Below the pieces are notes generated by a model. That model saw nothing but the letters and a program-made list of their open reading frames with translations, searched no databases and was not told the origin of the DNA. The position numbers were made by a program, and so were the translations under genes. Shown piece after piece: positions 50,201 to 57,170 of a DNA stretch of 64,000 nucleotides (the first letter of the stretch is position 1; every line of letters starts with the position of its first letter). This DNA comes from Siphonodentalium dalli (Eukaryota > Mollusca > Scaphopoda > Gadilida > Siphonodentaliidae), in contig CP136065.1 in assembly GCA_032622095.1 (NCBI GenBank), forward strand, positions 247,939,474 through 248,003,473. The letters are read 5' to 3'.

Positions 50201-53200
50201 TAATTCCAACTTTAAAAAAGAAATTTGTCAAGTGACACAGTTCCTAAATTTGACCTGACCTTTCCATGACTGACAGAGTAGAAACAGCCAATCACGGCTC
50301 AGTGTTAGAATCGAGGTCAGGTCATAATGAATATTAAAATGAGGCACTCGATTCTAACACTGAGCGGTGATACATGTAGTTGCATGCTCTACACATAACA
50401 TATAATTTCAGCTCACAATTAGAACTTGGCGTATTATCATGGCAGACCTGGGTTGGGTCTGGGTTTTATAAAATTGCTGATTATCAACATACATGTATAA
50501 TCTCCGTAGTCCTTGGCATTCAACAATAATTTTTGCTGTCTGCAGACTTCCGCAGTGCGACTTTAACCCTTTGGAGAGTATCTGTAACGTCATATACATG
50601 ACGTCATTAGTAAATTTAACGTCAACGTCATAGCAATAATTATTAACAAGTTCGGGTCAAAAGTGTCCAATAATTCGTTTTAATTTATGTGCATTTTTTT
50701 ATGTTTACCCATACCATAGTATGGTAAACATAATGTCGACGTCCGGATTGACCACTCGTCGTGCTTCCGTCTGTCCGTCCGTCTGTCTGTCCGTAGACAC
50801 TTTACGCATGGTGCGATAACTCAAAAATTTTCAATCCAATCTGAACCAAATTTTGTATATGAGTTTCTCAGACCAAAATACAGATCGAGTTCAAATATAG
50901 GTTTGATCCGAGTTTTTTTTATGGAGTTATGGCCCTTTTTCGACTTCAAATTCACGCATGCTGTCATAACTCAAACAATTTTTATCTGATCGGAACCAAA
51001 TTTGGTATGCGAGTTTCAGAGCCCAAAATACAGATCGAGTTCGAATATGGGTTTGATCCGATTTATTTTAAAGGAGTTATGACCTTTTTTCGAAAATAAA
51101 ATTAAAAAAACAAAAATCCGATGCTATAACCGAAGTATATTTTGTCCGATTGTGTTCATATTTGATATGTAGGTTTATGATGACACGCGCCTCATCTGTA
51201 TAGTTTTTGGTATTGATTTGTTGATCGGTTTAGAAAATAATTAACCCTTTACACATATGCTATCCAATGCAATAAGTTGAACATATTTCTTCTGATCTGC
51301 CTCATATTTATTACCTAGGTTTTTCTTAGCACGTTCTTCGTCTGTATGGTTTTTGGTATTGTTTAATTAACCCTTTTCACTCTTATGTTTACTTAGAATT
51401 CACCCAAGCTGCTATGACTCAAAACATTTTTCATCTGATCAACACCAAATTTGGTATATGAATTTATCACCCCTAAATACAGATCGAGTTCGAATATGGG
51501 TTTGATCCGATATATTTTAACAGAGTTATGACCCTTTATAATTCAAGTAATTACTGCTGGGAATTTTAAGAGAACATATCTCACAGACCATGTGTGTTTA
51601 TTGAAATGAGTTAATTATCACTATGGACATAAGATGTGACATGCTATAAAGCCTGATAGTGGTACTGCTGGCTGGCAGGATTTGTTTATCATAATGTGAA
51701 ATTGATTGATGGCTATCTGGTGGAGTTCTGTTCTCTGTGCAATGTTAAGTTAATTAGTCTATTGTTACTTTGTAGGGATGTTTTTACAGACATTGTTGTT
51801 TACATACACTGTTGTCTTATCTTAGACAAAAATTTATCCACACATTCCTCAGTTCCATGACCTATGGTCGACTCGCATATATAAGTGAATGCATTGGCAT
51901 TTTTGTGCATGGAATGCTATCACGTTCCACAGAAAATGTCAGACCAACTTGCATCCATACTCTACAGAATGCAAGCAAATCAACATCCATTTCTTAAAGC
52001 TCACATAGTATTTTCGCTCTCTAGAACTGTCTGTGGTGGAGCTGTAGTCATCGCACCTTGTTTGTCCATTTGTCTGTCAATCGACAATTTTTTTCTTTCT
52101 TTTTGTCGTAATGGGTCCTAGTCTCATTTGCAGAATGAGGTCCCCAGAGGATGAATTTAGTGATGCTACCCCACATAGTGGGCTAGCATCACTAAATTCA
52201 CCATCTGGGGACCTCATTCTGCTTAGGTCTCATCTTCTCTGGAAAGTTTCTTTATTATCAAATTTCTATAGAAACTTCTTCACATAGATTCTATTTCTAT
52301 TTTAGTTTAGTTTCTCTATATCCCCAAATTGGCAGACGCCACACTGTATAATCTAGGTTCCCAATGGGTGTACATCATACTATTTACCATTTGGGAACTT
52401 CAATCTGAGTCTATGTCTCCCATAGCAGATGAGGACATGCAGAATGAGGTCCCCAGAGGGTGAATTTGGTGATGCTAGCCTGCTATGCGGAATAGCCTCA
52501 CTAAATTCACCATCTGGGGACCTTATTCTGCAAATGACAAGCACACTAAACTCAGGCTTGACCCCCTTACCCCTTAGAGTCTTGCCATCAACGAAACTTC
52601 AGACAGTATTTTCCGACTCAGTAGTCGGGCCATGGTAACACTTCCTGAGTTTCTGGGGTCATATTTGGTGTGGATGGCCTCTTGGTAACTGGCATTAAGC
52701 TTAGTTCAAATGGGGCAGGGGTGAAAGGACCCCAAACAAGATACATGACTATCATATTATATTTGTACTCTTTGTGTGCATATTGTAAATCAAAATCAAA
52801 TTATCCTATCCTATCATGATGGGGCCACCTGATCAATTAACTTTTTACCCAAAAAATATAGTGATTTCTCTGAAACATCTTCTTTGGAAACAATCAGGTC
52901 TATATGACTCATGGGAGACCCTAGGATGGCTGACATGTAGTAACCTCTTTCTATACTTTATTTGCTGCAACCTAAGGAAAATGTTGAAATAATGAGGTGA
53001 TATTCACTCCCAATGTTACTTTGTCAGCTTAATATGCATTTCTTCCCACCTGTATATTTAACTCGTCTCTTATATTAAATAAACACTTTTTTTCAGGCGG
53101 TGAAGGTTCTGAAATCTAACTTAACTATCCAGATGAATGTCCAGTATTTTCCTTATGGTAAGCTTCATTTTTATTTAGTGATGTTCCAATAATGAAAAAG

Positions 53201-54692
53201 CCCATCGGACCGATATCTGATAAATGGAGGCACAATCGGCTGATTTCCGATTCCGATTCCGATGTTTATATATATTCTGTGTTTGTTCCCATAATGGACC
53301 TATATACACTCACTGCACTCCCTATCTCGGTACAGTTTCAAAGCCAAATACACCAAAGAAATATATACACACTGCCACAAATTTATTTCCGCCAACATCA
53401 GTTGTGCGCTGCCTTTGATGCATACCGGTAGTTGTTTGACAAAGAGATCAAAGGTGCTAACTCAGAGTAACGTTATGACACTGTGGGGAACACTTGAATG
53501 CGGCGTAAAAGTCTTGATTGAATACTTGTAAGTTGCGACAATGTATGGAATGGCGATGATTATTAATTAAATTTAGATTGATCAGGGATTGATGGATAAT
53601 AATTGCTGTCATATTTGTCTGAGATTTCCCAAATTCCCATTGGCCACACCTTTTGTCTTTTAACAACTGGGAAGCTTTTATATTTCGGCCTACTCAAGTT
53701 TTGTTTCGTGAGACCGCTTCCAAGTTCAAAGTTTAGGTAAGCATATTTCATTGCATACGCCGTAACTTGTAATGAGAGCATCACCTGTAACAATAGCGAC
53801 TCCCGGAACGAAAAACAATAGCAATTTGGGACTACTTCACCATATTGTCCCCTACAGACGAAAAAGCTGTCACAGCATGGCACATGCTCAACAGGACATT
53901 ATATTGTAATGAGGTCAGCAGCTGTTTAAAGCTTTCTTTGATCTATTTCGTGTCCAGTAACTTCATATTACATGGGGGATATGTCGGGCAGGTGTATTGC
54001 CATGCTTATATATAATCATATCAGACTGTTTGGACGATGCCAAAAGCTTCTTTTTAGGCTGTTACAACTGCGTTTTCATTCAATACTACGGTTGTATTGC
54101 GTACGTTTATTAAAGCGTGCATATTGCGCTTAGATACGAGAATGTTTTTGTTTGTTTTGACAATCGGTAAAAGCCGATTTTCAACTGTGAGGTACAATTA
54201 ATATCCAATGGGCTATTATCGGCCAATGGCCGATTCCGATTCCGATTATCGGAACATCACTATTTTTATTACATTTGTTATTTTTCTCATTTAACTAGCA
54301 CTTGGGGAAGTTCAAGATTTGAATTCACTTAAAATCTTTTTCCGAACTCAAATAAAATAGACTGAACTTGTCATTATTGGTCTGTCAATGATCTTGTCAT
54401 GCATATAATCAAATTTGGAGGTGATTACAATAAATATACCTGTATCGTAGCATTGTTCATGTTATATTTATAGCCATGAAAATTTATGTTTCTTGAAAAC
54501 ATTTTGTATCTTATTTGAAGATTACTCTTTATTTAATTTTCCCTTGATTTTATTTTTACATTGGATGAACCCGATATGTATGATCCTTTGATGAAAGTTT
54601 CATTAAGTGTCAATTTGTTTCCAGGATATGATAAGACATATGATAAAGGACGTTACCTTCAATCACTACAGTCGAGCCAGAACTATCGATGA
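32202..54692 (+). CDS. PDZD11: PDZ domain-containing protein 11 (7 exons, 150 aa)
   Basis: Joined exons: 32202-32282, 43081-43167, 43950-44006, 44631-44681, 46500-46547, 53097-53157, 54625-54692. All introns are GT-AG; five are phase 0 and the last is phase 1. The product has a proline-rich N-terminus (PPYEYPPPWIPP, residues 14-25), then HHPEYNN, then one PDZ domain (about residues 46-138) with the carboxylate-binding loop LGFNVRGG, the GIYVSKV strand and the ADRLGLREADQ helix, ending FPYG plus a short polar tail. Each block aligns by eye with vertebrate PDZD11 (140 aa). In vertebrates PDZD11 binds C-termini of membrane transporters (plasma-membrane Ca-ATPase, ATP7A, SLC5A6), and its N-terminus binds WW domains of PLEKHA5/6/7 at adherens junctions. 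The conserved PPWIPP implies the WW interaction exists here too. An in-frame TAA at 32133 precedes the ATG. Introns are full of mobile DNA. Confidence 0.93.
32283..34600. other. PDZD11 intron 1, left part
   Basis: No other gene is seen. Contains an imperfect inverted repeat around CTACACAGAG (32809) and CTCTGTGTAG (32868), and a 30-bp direct repeat ACTATTAAACCATCCACTCA at 33161 and 33198. Confidence 0.5.
34664..35170 (-). CDS. SGNH-hydrolase-like domain of DIRS/Ngaro element
   Basis: About 168 codons in the same frame as the recombinase, separated from it by one TAA. Motifs by eye: block I TIIISDSI (catalytic Ser in SDS), block III IVIHGGTNDI (Gly and Asn of the oxyanion hole), and near the end DQGLH, resembling the DxxH catalytic pair. 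SGNH/GDSL enzymes are esterases or lipases. In Ngaro-type retrotransposons such a domain follows the recombinase and its role is unknown. The frame stops directly after DQGLHQSM, slightly earlier than I would expect. There is no in-frame ATG near the domain start; a TTTTCAG acceptor-like string sits just before GTDHAQHTG, so splicing is an alternative to readthrough. Confidence 0.7.
   Translation of the reverse strand, partial: FCVCSFSGTDHAQHTGRTTIIISDSIAKYVSIPHTHILAFKGSSLGFLGFQIRSQKEFIGSFDNIVIHGGTNDIYKLDRILIKAAFYDIISFAKRQFHNSNICLSAIIPRPVDHSTSNKTIVEINSDLKLACQEFQTIYFPSYKYLVKGGKPRRQLYARQDQGLHQSM
35171..36178 (-). CDS. Tyrosine recombinase of DIRS/Ngaro element
   Basis: Opens directly after the RT-RH stop in the same frame. 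From residue 1 set at the TTG at 36145, the catalytic set is visible: Arg149 in FLMARKSNL, Lys in the RIKWSK region (184-187), His266 and Arg269 in THSFRRGGA, His289/Trp292 in HGDW, and the nucleophile Tyr at 297 or 300 in YKEYL. The N-terminal part has the SAM-like DNA-binding segment (AYATSTARNLLSQWRSF). In DIRS-order elements this enzyme integrates a circular DNA intermediate without target duplication. Intact apart from the missing start, so the domain may be recent. Confidence 0.85.
   Translation of the reverse strand, partial: HDHTFVFTEAQLQCLAHEPWKSISSAYATSTARNLLSQWRSFVAFCLYFDLEPLPASPDTICLYAQYLSRSLSSTDSIRNYINGVRVFHLFHEMPFEHNSSFKLKLTLKGIARNSHHCVLKAMPITPEILIQMFPHFELTDPVDATFWCLFLFAFFLMARKSNLVPDTAKYNSTKILMRDDVFSDGDIILVRIKWSKTIQFGERILKIPLVTIPGSILCPIIAYKNMINLVPSDVNSPLFGKNKKSKLLPITYRNFQSKIKSTISSINRNTARYSTHSFRRGGATFAFQSKAPSELIQLHGDWRSDAYKEYLTFGTEDKMRVAMQMKKEILKKGC
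36179..37600 (-). CDS. Reverse transcriptase-RNase H of DIRS/Ngaro element
   Basis: The frame opens at 37600 after TAA and runs 473 codons. RT signatures: KSIIGPFKSNPF near the start, SPLNTVPKD, catalytic Asp in YKKDLRHCYRQ, and the YLDDL box. RNase H follows, with Asp in VESDSCLTGGGGW, Glu in NALELL, Asp in FRCDNQAS and Asp in NRRADMLSRAH. The usual upstream motif NHGGAREFPAHI is found only in the neighbouring frame (see next feature), so a small indel near 37600-37615 splits the RT. The stop TAA at 36179-36181 is followed by the recombinase in the same frame. Confidence 0.88.
   Translation of the reverse strand, partial: YLEKELSYKSIIGPFKSNPFRSIKLSISPLNTVPKDLDGERRIILDLSFPPNNGVNEGISKNEYLGVDIQLKLPSIDDLVALIKQKCPGKIYLYKKDLRHCYRQIFIDPGDAHLVAFHWKGHIYLEKVLSMGSRSSAHICQRVTSALKFMMNKQGFLILNYLDDLTGVEVESRAIEAYSALFKLLASCGLEEASEKARPPCQVMTFLGIEVDTVNFCLRITEDRIAEILSLVSVWLKKSEASLKELQSLLGKLHFISSCVRPRRLFVSRLLRWLKTFESSEIKQIPSFMKLDLYWWSKFLEQFNGVSIMSFEEWSSPDEFVESDSCLTGGGGWCPLSAEYMSLKFPSVICDQNLHINALELLMIMICVKSWCKAFTCKKILFRCDNQASVAVLNSGASSDSIMQSYLREICFYAALFEFEVKAVHIPGVDNRRADMLSRAHLNSELLSKFKDMTPGCAQVIVGKTAFELSHNW
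37575..38024 (-). pseudogene. N-terminal part of the DIRS/Ngaro RT polyprotein, frameshifted
   Basis: Ends in the RT lead-in motif NHGGAREFPAHI, which in intact relatives continues directly into the YLEKELSY segment. Here that segment is in another frame. Upstream it has CDSCIVDDVLF, KCQICNLKGT and FWRSMLEYSEFQ stretches, resembling the region just before RT in the family. The left end is cut by a SINE-like insert, and the supposed start is within an acceptor-like TTATATTCTCAG context. Confidence 0.6.
38030..38220 (+). mobile_element. Possible tRNA-derived SINE fragment
   Basis: TAGCCGAGAGG at 38036-38046 fits the pol III A-box consensus, and CATTCGAGTCG at 38120-38130 resembles a B-box. The 74-base gap between them is long for a tRNA head and no cloverleaf closes, so this is a tentative call. 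It abuts the truncated end of the retrotransposon. Confidence 0.35.
38225..38420 (-). repeat. Fragment of reverse pearl-like core repeat
   Basis: TTGTCCAGATGATAACTTGA and TTGTTGTCCGGATGATAACTC recur 145 bp apart, with TGGAGTTATGCCCCTTTTTGA between them. The same phrases mark the elements at 47030, 50699 and 56480. Confidence 0.5.
38421..39431. other. PDZD11 intron 1, no feature recognised
   Basis: AT-rich intronic DNA with no supported element. Confidence 0.5.
39440..40647. mobile_element. Non-autonomous hAT element with perfect 8-bp TSD
   Basis: Terminal inverted repeats TAGGGCCCGACGAA (39440-39453) and its reverse complement (40634-40647). Flanking direct repeats CTTTGGCA at 39432-39439 and 40648-40655 are identical, the 8-bp duplication typical of hAT insertion. 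Next to each terminus are GAATCGAATC-type subterminal repeats (39472-39520, 40560-40628), as expected for transposase binding. The 1208-bp interior has no transposase frame. It sits in PDZD11 intron 1. Confidence 0.88.
40656..43080. other. PDZD11 intron 1, right part
   Basis: No gene or complete element recognised. The phrase GGTAAGCCCA/GATAAGCCCA recurs at 42060-42135 and 42465-42475, marking a decayed repeat. A 15-bp palindrome GACTACTCAGTAGTC is at 42591. Confidence 0.45.
43081..43167 (+). CDS. PDZD11: PDZD11 exon 2
   Basis: Acceptor TATTTTTCAG|AGG, donor CAG|GTAATC, 29 codons. Encodes RQHHPEYNNDLQQFLPRKV then the first PDZ strand region, matching the HHPDYNNELTQFLPR block of vertebrate PDZD11. 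Preceded by a 10.8-kb intron. Confidence 0.92.
43266..43405. mobile_element. Possible short hAT-like MITE in intron 2
   Basis: TAGGGATGTTCAGGTAATAAG at the left pairs with the reverse complement of TCTATTATTGGAGCATCCCTA at the right with several mismatches. No target duplication is visible, so the call is weak. Confidence 0.3.
43950..44006 (+). CDS. PDZD11: PDZD11 exon 3 (PDZ ligand-binding loop)
   Basis: Acceptor TATTTCCAG|CTT, donor AAG|GTGAGT, 19 codons. Carries the carboxylate-binding loop LGFNVRGG and strand GIYVSK. Confidence 0.95.
44200..44513 (+). mobile_element. tRNA-headed SINE with CAAT tail
   Basis: Pol III promoter boxes: A-box region TGGCTCAATCTG (44214-44225) and B-box GGTTCAAATTC (44274-44284), 60 bases apart, in a tRNA-related head. 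A central body follows (CACTAAAACTGGAAATGTCG, TGATATGGCCTCAGTTGGTG) and a 3' end with repeated CAAT units to 44513. Head, body and simple repeat tail fit a SINE, and I recall similar bodies from molluscan genomes. It lies in PDZD11 intron 3, sense orientation. Confidence 0.75.
44631..44681 (+). CDS. PDZD11: PDZD11 exon 4
   Basis: Acceptor TATTTTGCAG|GTG, donor CAG|GTGTGT, 17 codons: VMENSEADRLGLREADQ, the PDZ segment with the short helix and the GD/AD-Q turn. Confidence 0.95.
44899..45299. mobile_element. TTAA-flanked palindromic MITE (TIR CCCTTTACCCAACA)
   Basis: Ends TTAACCCTTTACCCAACA and TGTTGGGTAAAGGGTTAA are perfect inverted repeats with TTAA at each edge, as in piggyBac-type insertions. 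The interior carries two 69-bp palindromes (45053-45121, 45203-45271) and a spacer shared with the 438-955 element. Located in PDZD11 intron 4. Confidence 0.85.
45467..45845. mobile_element. TA-flanked MITE with GCCGCGGTGTA repeats
   Basis: TIRs of 25 bp (CCCTGCTAGACAAAACAAGT..., right end the reverse complement with two differences), flanked by TA on both sides. The interior is built of about 20-bp units of the form TTGCCGTTCGGCCGCGGTGT in both orientations, so it can fold extensively. A TA target is typical of the Tc1/mariner superfamily, which is an inference. Confidence 0.75.
46500..46547 (+). CDS. PDZD11: PDZD11 exon 5
   Basis: Acceptor TATTTACAG|ATA, donor GAG|GTACAT, 16 codons: ILTVNSINFENMDHAE, matching the VLAVNDVDFQDIEHS block of the vertebrate protein. 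Confidence 0.93.
46548..47029. other. PDZD11 intron 5, left part
   Basis: Nothing gene-like is seen. An imperfect inverted repeat around GACCGCGACAAATGT (46930) and GACATTTGTCTCGGTCAC (46983) is visible. Confidence 0.45.
47030..47485 (-). mobile_element. Pearl-like element, reverse orientation
   Basis: A TCCGTCAGTCCGT-type tetranucleotide tract is followed by two core units, each with GATAACTTTAGTAAGTCTGAACT or GATTACAACTTTAGTAAGTC, GGAATGAAAT.TGGTATGTGAGTTT and CACCAGAGTTA.GGCC, about 170 bp apart. The same logic as the + strand pearl-like elements, read in reverse. It ends beside a TCATGAAAGGGTTAA terminus at 47470-47485. Confidence 0.5.
47876..49400 (+). repeat. Degenerate array carrying AAGATGGCGGCC motifs
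   Basis: Starts after a 17-base C-run (47878-47894). Motifs AAGATGGCG(G)CC or close variants occur at 47992, 48162, 48527, 48865, 49026 (AAAATGGCGCCC) and 49201, usually followed by AAAATGGCGACC-type copies. Between them CATTATTGTC..ACAACTCCACNCCTGCTTA recurs at about 48925 and 49100. AAGATGGCGGC matches the core of the YY1/Pho binding consensus; whether it acts as such is unknown. No gene is seen. Confidence 0.6.
48212..48880 (+). repeat. 338-bp tandem duplication within the array
   Basis: 48212-48540 and 48541-48880 are nearly identical, from TTCGTTTGTCTCTGTGGG to AAGATGGCGGCCAA. The second copy has an inserted GGTCAG and single substitutions (GAGATACTCAAG versus GATATACTCATG). The high identity points to a recent duplication. 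Confidence 0.9.
49401..50280. other. PDZD11 intron 5, no feature recognised
   Basis: No exon, RNA gene or complete repeat found. Confidence 0.45.
50297..50366. repeat. Inverted repeat, 17-bp stem
   Basis: GCTCAGTGTTAGAATCGA at 50297 pairs with TCGATTCTAACACTGAGC ending at 50366. Confidence 0.85.
50697..51545 (-). mobile_element. Pearl-like element, reverse orientation, with terminal hairpin
   Basis: Begins with the hairpin TATGTTTACC.ATACCATAGTATGGTAAACATA (50699-50731), then a CCGTCTGTCCGTCCGTCTGT tract, then core units sharing TCTGA.C.GAACCAAATTTGGTATATGAG, TACAGATCGAGTTCGAATATGGGTTTGATCCG and GAGTTATGACCCTTT at about 50830, 50965 and 51420. A terminal hairpin next to tetranucleotide and core repeats is a feature of Helitron-like non-autonomous elements. 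It appears interrupted by a TTAACCCTTT-bearing segment at 51240-51370. Confidence 0.55.
51800..51900. repeat. Half copy of the 69-bp palindrome
   Basis: GACCTATGGTCGACTCGCAT then ATATAAGTGAATGCATTGGC at 51859-51898 is one arm and the centre of the palindrome described at 493-561. The other arm is missing. Confidence 0.7.
52130..52531. mobile_element. Element with a hairpin at each end (copy 1)
   Basis: Hairpin 1 at 52130-52222 and hairpin 2 at 52439-52531 both run from GCAGAATGAGGTCCCCAGAG to its reverse complement. The about 215-bp spacer (TAGGTCTCATC...TTTCTCTATATCCCC...CAATCTGAGTC) is shared with the copy at 57171-57538. Located in PDZD11 intron 5. Confidence 0.75.
53097..53157 (+). CDS. 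PDZD11: PDZD11 exon 6
   Basis: Acceptor TTTTTTTCAG|GCG, donor ATG|GTAAGC, 61 bp, ending in phase 1. Encodes AVKVLKSN through QYFPY, the long PDZ helix and last strand. A hAT element begins 18 bp past the donor. Confidence 0.93.
53176..54262. mobile_element. Non-autonomous hAT element with perfect 8-bp TSD in PDZD11 intron 6
   Basis: Termini TAGTGATGTTCC.ATAAT and its reverse complement. Flanking direct repeats TTTTTATT at 53168-53175 and 54263-54270 are identical, the hAT 8-bp signature. Subterminal CCGATTCCGATTCCGAT repeats occur near both ends (53247-53262, 54229-54247). Length is 1087 bp with no transposase frame. The insertion begins 18 bp after the exon 6 splice donor. Confidence 0.87.
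54625..54692 (+). CDS. PDZD11: PDZD11 exon 7 (terminal)
   Basis: Acceptor TTGTTTCCAG|GA, phase 1. Encodes GYDKTYDKGRYLQ and a short polar tail ending QNYR, stop TGA at 54690-54692. The stop region is tandemly duplicated in the 3' UTR. No canonical AATAAA lies close by, so the polyadenylation site was not placed. Confidence 0.85.
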
Positions 54693-54810
54693 TAAAACAT
54701 GATAAATTCTGCTCTCTATAACCACTTTTCAACTAGAACTATCGATGATAAAACATGATAAAGACTGCTCTCTGTAACCACTTCACAACCAGAACTAGTG
54801 ATGATCTTGG
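54681..54810 (+). repeat. 56-bp tandem duplication across the PDZD11 stop codon
   Basis: AACTATCGATGATAAAACAT at 54681 recurs at 54737 and in degenerate form at 54793, exactly 56 bp apart. The first unit includes the last codons and the stop of PDZD11; the others lie in the 3' UTR. Confidence 0.85.
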
Positions 54811-54987
54811 TGTCTGTCAGTTATCAAGAAACATTGTTAAGAAAAATCTTGAATATCAATGATATCATTACATTTCACATTGAAAACAAATGTTTAAAGC
54901 TGTTTGTTGTGTGTAAAGCAAGGATTTGTATTCAAGCATAATGGTCATGTTGTAGCAAGAGACATCTCAGGGTGGATTAAGAACCAT

Positions 54988-55205
54988 TTAAACCTTCCAT
55001 GACTGGAGCTTCCTGAAATTTAACAAAATCCCTGTGCCATTGCATTCTCTTACATATGAGAATACATTGGCTTAACAATATTTACCTAGAACTTGTAAGC
55101 CTGTGTATTCTCTTATATATGTGAGACACCCGCATATATAAGAGAATGCACTGGCATAGGATCTTTAATGCTACACCAGCACTGCTCCCATCATGAAAGG
55201 GTTAG
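54988..55205. mobile_element. Decayed TTAA-type palindromic MITE
   Basis: Ends TTAAACCTTCCATGACTGGAGC and GCTCCCATCATGAAAGGGTTAG are imperfect inverted repeats related to the TTAACCCTTT family. Inside are eroded palindromes with GCATTCTCTTA and TAAGAGAATGCA. Confidence 0.65.
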
Positions 55206-55311
55206 CATTTATATTATGATAAATGCCAAATTAGTAATATCTGGCTTATGAGATTGACACAAGTTAATGAAATATAAGGAGCACTTCATGGTTTATCTAA
55301 GACTTGTCCAT

Positions 55312-55515
55312 TTAACCCTTTCATGACGGGCGCTGCACTGATGAAGCATTAAAGATCCTGTGCCAGTGCATTTTCTTGTGTGTGACTCATATGCGAGCAT
55401 CCCATAGATAGCCTCACATATATAAGAGAATGCACTGGCTTACAAGGTCAATGTAAATATTTCTAGGCCAATGTATTCTCTTATATATAGGCGAGGCTCC
55501 CTATGGAATATAAGG
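55312..55515. mobile_element. Truncated TTAA-type palindromic MITE
   Basis: Left end TTAACCCTTTCATGACGGGC, then palindrome remnants (55370-55440, 55467-55500). The right terminus is missing. The flanks CATGGTTTATCTAAGACTTG at 55288 and 55521 are direct repeats, suggesting a rearrangement around the insertion. Confidence 0.6.
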
Positions 55516-56479
55516 TGCATGGTTTATCTAAGACTTGTCAGTTTCAGGTTTTATTTTCAAACTCTTATTGGTTTTCTTGTTTTGTTGCCTTCTCCAATCA
55601 TATCTTGTGGAAATTTTTTTTTTATTTTCCATACATGTAAGATTCCATGTTTTCATGTCATTGTGTAGAATTTTGGTCTTTTATTGAATCTCTATTGCTC
55701 AAATATTAAAAACAAATCCCAATACCGAAAATGCTGATATTATCTGCATTTTGTATTGATAGAATTGCTGAATTGCTGAGTCATACGTTGTAATCATTCT
55801 GTTTTAATATAATGGTTGTGTAAGTGAATTGTTGTGAATTAACATGTTATAATATCATACCCATCAAATGCAATATTTTGTCATTCCCTCTGTATATTTG
55901 TATTGAATTCATTTTATATTTTGTAACAGCTTATAGTTTTTATATTTTAAGAGACAAATCATTAAACTTATTTGTGATAAGTCTGTCATCACTTCATTGT
56001 AACAATTATGGTAGTTTTTCTGAATGATCTGTAGTACAAATGAACTAAAGTTCCACCGATTGTTTGGATTCACGCCAGCTACCACAAGATGAAGTAAGTG
56101 GTGGGAATTAATTTACACGGGGCAATATTGGACTTCCATTGAGTCTTCCTTATACACATCACATAATTTGGTACATGCTCAGACTAATATCTCCTAGGAG
56201 ATCTGTAATAAATCTCTCCATATATATATGTCACTTCCCTAAAATGTAATGGTATTCTTATTTAATTGCATCTCAATTATACTTTCAGATGCTCTATATA
56301 TTCCCGGCAACACTTCGAACAAAATCAAAAAAATCAAAACATTTATTAGCATTATTATTTCCAAACAACGCAGGAGAGACGACTGTTGTTACACATTTTT
56401 CGAGGAAAAATGGGGGATGTGTTCTGGATTGTCTGGGCAAACAAAAACCCCTTTATTTTCCCCTGTACTATTGTAATCA
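55516..56479. other. Downstream of PDZD11, no gene recognised
   Basis: T-rich DNA that may include part of the PDZD11 3' UTR; no convincing polyadenylation signal or exon was placed. Confidence 0.45.
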
Positions 56480-56960
56480 GCTCCGTCCATCCGTCTTCCG
56501 TGTGTCCGTCTTCCATCCGTGCGTCCGGAGTTATAACTCCAGTAATGATCATCCGATTTGATTGAAACTTGGTATGTAGGTGTCTCAACCAAGAACACAT
56601 GTGCTCTGCCATTCTGGGTTTGATCCGATGTTCTTTTATGGAGTTATTTCCCTTTTTTACTTAGAAAATTTCTCACTTTTTCGGTTTCCGGATGATATCT
56701 CAAGTTTGGATCCTTTAATTGCAAATACCGTTTTTATGTGGTTCAGCCATATCAAGATACAGGTTGAGTTCGAATTTGAGTTTGATTCGATGATTTTTCC
56801 TTGAATTATGGACTTTTTTCGACTTGGAAAATTAAATTTTGCTACTTTTTTTTCTTTGGTTTCCAGATGATAACTCAAGTTTGAACTGTTCAATTGAAAA
56901 TTCCGTCCATCGTATATGTCCAGAAATACTTCAAACTCGATTGAGGAAATGTGAGAAAAT
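56480..56960 (-). mobile_element. Pearl-like element, reverse orientation, diverged
   Basis: CCGTCCATCCGTCTTCCGTG tract, then core units with GAGTTATAACTCCAGTAATG, TTGAAACTTGGTATGTAGG, GGGTTTGATCCGATGTTCTTTTATGGAGTTAT and CGGATGATATCTCAAGTTTG. Related to 47030 and 50697. Confidence 0.5.
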
Positions 56961-57170
56961 GTGAATGTTACATTTAGCAATGAAAATAAATTTCAAGCTT
57001 TGCCCTCAAGGATGCAAAGTATAAGAAAAAAATGTTTTTCTTTTGCCCATGGTTGATAAAATTAGGACCATATATAATCCACAGTGAATAAATGACAAAT
57101 ATTGTGCAAAACATAAAACAGCCAGCTCAACCTGAATAGGAACCTCATTTGATTTTCATGGATGAAAGCT

